Assembly (NCBI GenBank): GCA_029880025.1
Contig: JAOUPE010000043.1
Coordinates: 1 to 9,313, forward strand
DNA from: Caldifarciminota bacterium
GTDB lineage: Bacteria > Hydrothermota > Tepidihabitantia > Tepidihabitantales > JAOUPE01
Direction: 5' to 3'
DNA: 9,313 nt
In this document: one piece after another, positions 6,164 to 9,313 of the stretch
Layout: each line of letters opens with the position of its first letter
Position numbering within the stretch: the first letter of the stretch is position 1
Translations under genes and position numbers: made by a program
The notes under the pieces: generated by a model
Databases searched by the model: none
Told to the model about the DNA's origin: nothing
What the model saw: the letters and a program-made list of their open reading frames with translations, nothing else

Positions 6164-6745
6164 TTGAATAAAAGGTCAAATCTCTGTCCAGTCTGTCGGA
6201 TAAAGATGGAGCTAAAGGTTGCCTCCGGCGAGTCAGATGTTTCGGTTAATATTGATTGGTGTCCGAAATGTGGTGGATTTTGGTTTGATAACCAGGAGCT
6301 ATTCGTAGTTTCACCCGAAATTGCTAAAAAATATGACTCAGAAATTATTGGCAAAAAATTTGCCGATTCAGCTTCCCATGACCGAATATGTCCGAGGTGT
6401 GAGATGCCGCTGATTCTATTAAAAGACCCTGAATTATCGCAAAGACTTCAGATTGATATCTGTCCAAAGTGTATGGGATTATGGTTAGACCAGGGCGAAT
6501 TTCTTCGGTATAAAGAATATCAAAAAGAGAAGATTGAAAAAGCAAAAAAAGCCGATGCGTTAAGAGCAGCCGAGAACTTACGAAAATTTCAAAATTCTCG
6601 AGAAGGTGGACGGTTCTGGAAATTTTTGATGCGTGACCCTTATCGAGCAATGCAATCAAACAAAGGCATCAACGTTACAAGTAACCTTGAATCGGTCGTA
6701 TTATGGCTAATAAATTCATTGCTGGGCAGATTTAAACGGTCTTAA
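6164..6745 (+). CDS. TFIIB-type double zinc-ribbon protein
   Basis: A 193-residue protein with two tandem zinc ribbons of the zf-TFIIB family (Pfam PF13453). Ribbon 1 uses CPVC (Cys8, Cys11) and CPKC (Cys33, Cys36), followed by GGFWFDNQEL. Ribbon 2 uses CPRC (Cys76, Cys79) and CPKC (Cys100, Cys103), followed by MGLWLDQGEF. The W-x-D-x-x-E tail after each second knuckle is typical of the family. A charged helical stretch follows (KEYQKEKIEKAKKADALRAA), then a short C-terminus with a hydrophobic segment, ESVVLWLINSLLGRF. The family is widespread in bacteria and its function is unknown; despite the name, a role in transcription is not established. It starts at TTG with a strong ribosome binding site, 21 nt after the preceding stop, so it is probably the last gene of the DUF763-methylase operon. 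Confidence 0.85.
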   Translation: MNKRSNLCPVCRIKMELKVASGESDVSVNIDWCPKCGGFWFDNQELFVVSPEIAKKYDSEIIGKKFADSASHDRICPRCEMPLILLKDPELSQRLQIDICPKCMGLWLDQGEFLRYKEYQKEKIEKAKKADALRAAENLRKFQNSREGGRFWKFLMRDPYRAMQSNKGINVTSNLESVVLWLINSLLGRFKRS

Positions 6746-6784
6746 TGATGGGTCGTTGATACTGAGGTTTTTTCGGTTTTCGAG

Positions 6785-6808
6785 CTGATTAAATCAGGAG
6801 AATTTTTT
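6785..6808 (+). terminator. Weak terminator candidate after the zinc-ribbon gene
   Basis: The perfect palindrome CTGATTAAATCAG (6785-6797) is followed after five bases by six T (6803-6808). The stem is short and AT-rich. The same palindrome recurs, slightly altered, at 7931-7943 as part of a dispersed repeat, so its primary identity may be repeat rather than terminator. Confidence 0.25.
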
Positions 6809-6880
6809 ATATCCGCCTGAGACAAGGAAAATTATAATGTCTCAAATTCAAGAGCCAACCTATTCTACCATTAACCTCAA
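6785..6880 (+). repeat. Dispersed repeat, copy A
   Basis: Begins with TTAAATCAGG (6789-6798), then CCGCCTGAG (6811-6819), then a conserved block from 6822 (ACAAGGAAAATTATAATGTC) running through CTATTCTACCATTAACCT. The block aligns with 7945-8000 at roughly two thirds identity, with many C/T changes, and its first part also aligns with 9208-9242. The rest of the spacer up to 7029 shows nothing I recognise. Confidence 0.6.
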
Positions 6881-7029
6881 CCCGAGTTCCGGTAAATTGA
6901 GTTCAGGATTGCGTAAAGAAAGATTCGAGGTCAGTCAAGAACATAACCCACTCGACAATAGCTCAGAAATATGAGTAATCTTTCCAGAAATCCCAAATTG
7001 GATTCAGCAACTAAATTAAGACAGTGTTT

Positions 7030-7662
7030 TTAAGAGTCAGGTTTTGACCTAATTTTTCGCCTTCTCTTAACCCTTCCCCTAAAAGGTAGGATGGCGACTT
7101 TATCGTAGTCGAGTTCTATCGCGGCAAGAGTCGCTCGCCATGAGCCGAAATATCTCTCGCCCGCTGCATAGAGAAGAGGGTCTATCCGTTTCACATTGGC
7201 AGTATTGAGCCTCACTCCTTGATAAAGCAATTGCTTAAGTTTAGTGATTACCGCCTCTTTTGACCATCGAAAGTAAGAGGGCGGAGGATTAAAACCAGCA
7301 GCACGAATCGCCTCCTGCCAGGAACCAAACAACCTTGTGGCTTTGTGGAAGGAGAAAGAATGGGCTTGTAAATACTTGGCGGTGAATCTTTTATCCCTTC
7401 GGTGTAAATTTTTAAGTTGGTTTATTACCTTTTCTTGCTCCTGACGTTTCAGTTCTTTTTGAATCTCGTCATAATTCAACCCTGCCGCAGTAACCGCTTT
7501 CTGCCATTTGCCGAACAGTTTTATGCCTTGAACATAGAATTTTCTATAATGCTTGACTATATAACCAGGATTTAAAGGTAGTTTCATATTCCGTAGCATC
7601 CTAATAAAATTTAGAAGTTTATTCTTTTTATCTTTCAGACGTTTTTTTGACAAATGCTTCAT
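7030..7662 (-). CDS. Homing-endonuclease-associated repeat protein (three GSW repeats, no nuclease domain)
   Basis: A 210-residue, very basic protein built from three copies of a roughly 45-50-residue repeat (Pfam HNH_repeat, PF18780, by recognition). Repeat 1 spans residues about 15-63 with LFGKWQKAVTAAG, repeat 2 about 79-124 with LFGSWQEAIRAAGF, and repeat 3 about 138-184 with YFGSWRATLAAIEL. Each repeat ends in the F-G-S/K-W signature. The N-terminus (KHLSKKRLKDKKNK) and C-terminus (RGRVKRRRKIRSK) are lysine/arginine-rich. This repeat accompanies HNH homing endonucleases and is thought to help bind DNA, but no HNH or LAGLIDADG catalytic motif is present. A DNA-binding role without cleavage is the best inference. 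It is encoded alone on the opposite strand to all other genes. A GAAGGAG sequence 12 nt before the ATG (7674-7680) supports the start. Confidence 0.8.
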   Translation of the reverse strand: MKHLSKKRLKDKKNKLLNFIRMLRNMKLPLNPGYIVKHYRKFYVQGIKLFGKWQKAVTAAGLNYDEIQKELKRQEQEKVINQLKNLHRRDKRFTAKYLQAHSFSFHKATRLFGSWQEAIRAAGFNPPPSYFRWSKEAVITKLKQLLYQGVRLNTANVKRIDPLLYAAGERYFGSWRATLAAIELDYDKVAILPFRGRVKRRRKIRSKPDS

Positions 7663-7684
7663 ATTTCAGTTCAACTCCTTCAAT

Positions 7685-7714
7685 AGTATATTTTCAAATC
7701 CAAAGTAGTGACAG
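7685..7714 (-). promoter_or_regulatory. Promoter candidate for the HNH-repeat gene
   Basis: On the minus strand, CTGTCA (7714-7709), an 18-nt spacer and TATACT (7690-7685). Transcription would start close to the ribosome binding site, giving a leader of about 15-20 nt. Only the -10 is a good match. Confidence 0.3.
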
Positions 7715-7879
7715 GTAACCGGATAGAAGTTTGGATTATTCTTTGCCTCCAGCTATTAATTTCCTGTCCTTTTATTCACTTTAAGGATTTTCTTTATAAA
7801 TATGATTTTATTCCATTCGGTCATAATTAATTATAATTGATTTTTTATTTTTGGCAAGACGAGAATGATTAAAAATTTA

Positions 7880-7936
7880 ACCACCGCGAACCCAGAGAAA
7901 CCAGAAAAAAGTATTTCCCTTGTTTTCTCTCTGGTT
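7880..7936. repeat. Inverted 10-bp-period array
   Basis: Three 10-nt units ACCACCGCGA, ACCCAGAGAA, ACCAGAAAAA (7880-7909) face a right arm, TTTTCTCTCTGGTT (7923-7936). Its complement AACCAGAGAGAAAA is of the same type. The design matches the arrays at 1919-2095 and 3525-3619. Confidence 0.6.
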
Positions 7937-8000
7937 AAATCAGGACAAGGAGAAATTCTAATTTCTTAAAGTTAAGGCTTGCTATATTCTACTATTGACT
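7931..8000 (+). repeat. Dispersed repeat, copy B
   Basis: Near-palindrome CTGGTTAAATCAG (7931-7943), then ACAAGGAGAAATTCTAATTT from 7945 and ATATTCTACTATTGACT to 8000. It aligns along its length with copy A at 6822-6878. It overlaps the right arm of the adjacent array, so the two repeat types are joined here. Confidence 0.6.
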
Positions 8001-8170
8001 TAGTTTCGGCTTTTAGTAAATTGAATTTATGAACGGAGCAATGAAGGATTCACGGTCGGTCGAGAACATAGCGCACCCAACAACCGCTCAAAAATATGGG
8101 GAATATCACCGAAATCAGGAATCTTCCAATCTGGACCGAACCTGCTGTTATTATCGGGTGATAAATTATA

Positions 8171-8199
8171 TTGACTGATGCGAAGAATAGTTATATAGT
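8171..8199 (+). promoter_or_regulatory. Sigma70-type promoter candidate for the nucleotidyltransferase gene (leaderless)
   Basis: TTGACT (8171-8176), a 17-nt spacer and TATAGT (8194-8199): five of six matches in each box at ideal spacing. The expected transcription start, about 7 nt downstream, is the A of the ATG at 8206. No Shine-Dalgarno sequence precedes that ATG. Confidence 0.55.
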
Positions 8200-8205
8200 T
8201 GCAAT

Positions 8206-8712
8206 ATGAAAGTTGGTTACGATTTTTACAAAAGTTTACTTGATACTTATTTATCAATACTTCAAAATGAGCTCGGTAATTCCTTAATTTCAGTAATCCT
8301 TTACGGTTCGGTAGCAAGAGGCAGGGCAACATTAGAAAGTGATATTGACCTTCTTATTATCGTTAAAGAAGGCAATAAAAGTTATTACCAGATGCTTAAG
8401 CCGATTTTGAAAGCACAGGGCTGTCTTACCTTGAACAAAACATTCAAAAGATTTTCCCATAACGATTCAGCGCCTCATTTTTCATATCTAATATTTTCCG
8501 AGGAAGAGGCTTCAAAAAATCGAAATATCTACTTAGACATTCTTGACGACGGCATAATTCTTTATGACCCAACAAGCTTTTTTAAAAAGAAGCTCGACGG
8601 CTTCAAAAAAAGAATTCGAGAACTCGGTTCAAAAAAAGTGATTTTAGAAGACGGCAGGTGGTATTGGGATTTGAAACCAGACCTTAAACTGGGTGAGGTA
8701 TTTGAATTATGA
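8206..8712 (+). CDS. MNT-type nucleotidyltransferase (minimal nucleotidyltransferase, antitoxin-like)
   Basis: A 168-residue protein with the pol-beta-type nucleotidyltransferase signature: YGSVARGRATLESDIDLLII, with GS at 34-35 and the metal-binding Asp46 and Asp48. A helical and beta C-terminal part follows (SYLIFSEEEA, ILDDGIILYDPTSFFKKKL). In MNT/HEPN pairs the nucleotidyltransferase acts as antitoxin, in studied cases by attaching AMP to its HEPN ribonuclease partner. Here the partner gene starts with an ATGA overlap (8709-8712), the usual arrangement. The partner is broken, so this gene may be an orphan antitoxin. The third acidic catalytic residue could not be placed with certainty. 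The start at ATG 8206 fits the family; there is no ribosome binding site, and a promoter ends 6 nt upstream, suggesting leaderless translation. Confidence 0.85.
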   Translation: MKVGYDFYKSLLDTYLSILQNELGNSLISVILYGSVARGRATLESDIDLLIIVKEGNKSYYQMLKPILKAQGCLTLNKTFKRFSHNDSAPHFSYLIFSEEEASKNRNIYLDILDDGIILYDPTSFFKKKLDGFKKRIRELGSKKVILEDGRWYWDLKPDLKLGEVFEL

Positions 8713-9040
8713 CCAACCAACAAGAAGGGTCAGGACTTATTAATCAAGCACTACAGTTGAATTATCTCTAAAAGGCGCTCTGAAGATTTTGGGTATTGAT
8801 TATCCAAAAGTCCATCATATTGGCGACATTTTTCGAAAAAGAGTAAAAGCGAAAGGCGTTGAGATTAAAGATGAGGTTTGCCAGAGAATAGAGGAAGTCT
8901 CTTTATGGTTATCAGAAACTAGAGAACCTGCCTTTTATTTTGAAAAGAAGTTCACAAAAGAAGACGCAGTCAAAGCCCAAGCCGATGCAGAATTTGTAAT
9001 TGAAGAAATAAAAAAGTTTTTGGAAATTAAAAGGGGGTAA
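8709..9040 (+). pseudogene. HEPN-domain protein, disrupted by internal deletion and frame change
   Basis: The remains of the HEPN toxin partner of the nucleotidyltransferase. The ATG at 8709 overlaps that gene's stop (ATGA) and begins MTNQQEGSGLINQALQ, a credible HEPN N-terminus, but this frame stops after 18 codons (TAA 8772-8774 region, in AATTATCTCTAA). The rest of the domain reads in another frame from 8744: TTVELSLKGALKILGIDYPK, then HHIGDIFRKRV, LWLSETREPAFYFEKKF and a C-terminal helix ending FLEIKRG. Intact relatives usually have about 40 residues before the VELSLKG motif; only about 16 codons are present, so roughly 25 codons of helix 1-2 seem lost along with the frame. A shortened protein could start at TTG 8789 but would lack the first helices. 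The Arg/Tyr region (REPAFY) equivalent to the active site and its modification segment is retained. Confidence 0.65.
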
Positions 9041-9142
9041 ACATTTAGAAAAAGGATTTTTTTTGAAAGCACCTAAAGACAGTCGTGAGGGCAATTTCCA
9101 ATAAGAGAATACGCCATCAAATATTAGAGGCGAGAAGGATTT

Positions 9143-9260
9143 CACCACGAGATACCAATATATCTTGATACTCAGGCGGACAGGTGTTTTTTATTCGTCT
9201 GAAGCGGAAAAGGAAAATATCTAATGTCTAAAGTCAAGACCTGAACCAAATTCTTAGTCT
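9143..9260. repeat. Dispersed repeat, copy C, with a short array
   Basis: CACCACGAGATACCAATATA and TCTTGATACTC (9143-9173) form a short array of the same general style as the others, with GAGATA facing TATC. TCAGGCGG (9172-9179) is the reverse complement of CCGCCTGA in copy A. Then AAAAGGAAAATATCTAATGT and CTAAAGTCAAGACC (9208-9242) match copy A from 6822. The remaining 9041-9142 and 9261-9313 show no gene or motif I recognise. Confidence 0.5.
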
Positions 9261-9313
9261 ATAAAATTCATACCCCTGCCCTGATTTTTAATTAAGCAAA
9301 AAAATATCAATCT

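Larger units (their letters stand above)
7663..8205. other. Long spacer between the HNH-repeat gene and the nucleotidyltransferase gene
   Basis: This 543-bp stretch has no gene I can support. 7663-7720 holds the divergent HNH-repeat promoter region. 7721-7879 is AT-rich without recognised features, apart from an ATTA-rich tract at 7823-7850. 7880-8000 carries repeats. 8029-8178 is a 49-codon ATG frame with no ribosome binding site and no recognisable product. 8171-8199 is a promoter-like sequence for the next gene. Confidence 0.6.

Noticed and set aside
6837..6974. A 45-codon ATG frame with a good AAGGA ribosome binding site 8 nt upstream
   Set aside because: Its start and upstream site lie inside a dispersed repeat. 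In the other two copies the frame is lost (no ATG at 7960; a stop after six codons at 9224), so it is probably not a gene.
8029..8178. A 49-codon ATG frame before the nucleotidyltransferase
   Set aside because: It has no ribosome binding site, an unusual composition and no recognisable product, and its end overlaps the promoter-like sequence at 8171-8199.
8027..8332. A minus-strand open frame overlapping the nucleotidyltransferase start
   Set aside because: It runs antisense through the conserved GSVARG region, has no ribosome binding site and encodes nothing recognisable.
9041..9070. AAAAAGGATTTTTTTT after the HEPN remnant as a terminator
   Set aside because: The stem would be only A-T pairs with a three-base loop and no GC base, too weak to call.

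Overview
The window looks like a piece of chromosome from an uncultured, moderately AT-rich, anaerobic bacterium. A multi-subunit 2-oxoacid:ferredoxin oxidoreductase implies ferredoxin-linked anaerobic metabolism. Families shared with thermophiles and archaea (DUF4438, DUF763), a homing-endonuclease-associated-repeat protein and a MNT/HEPN pair fit a candidate phylum. The intergenic spaces carry dispersed inverted repeats of a style I associate with candidate division WOR-3/Stahlbacteria-like genomes. That placement is from memory and tentative. No rRNA, tRNA, CRISPR array, transposase or phage gene was seen.

Region 1 (1-3515, + strand): korA-korB-korC encode the alpha, beta and gamma subunits of a 2-oxoglutarate-type ferredoxin oxidoreductase, followed 3 nt later by a DUF4438 gene. 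korA and korB overlap by 8 nt. korB and korC are separated by a ~190 bp inverted-repeat element that appears to sit between a good ribosome binding site and the gene that site once served. A 74-codon ORF bridges the element.

Region 2 (3516-6745, + strand): after a second repeat-filled spacer with a promoter-like sequence come four close-packed genes: DUF763, an NSUN/RsmF-type RNA m5C methyltransferase, a stand-alone RsmF-type C-terminal (PUA-like) RNA-binding domain, and a two-zinc-ribbon (TFIIB-type) protein. The methyltransferase and its C-terminal domain overlap at TAATG. A canonical A_AAA_AAG slippery heptamer lies just before the stop, in the phase that would fuse the two by -1 frameshifting.

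Region 3 (6746-9313): a gene-poor, repeat-rich tract. It holds one minus-strand gene made of three HNH-associated (GSW) repeats, and a MNT nucleotidyltransferase gene whose HEPN partner starts with an ATGA overlap but is broken by an internal deletion and frame change. The spacers here hold three degenerate copies of one dispersed repeat.

Across the window, four spacers carry A-rich ~10-bp-period arrays (CAC-N-GA type), three of them arranged as inverted pairs. The promoter-like sequences before DUF763 and the nucleotidyltransferase place transcription starts at the ATG itself, suggesting leaderless mRNAs.
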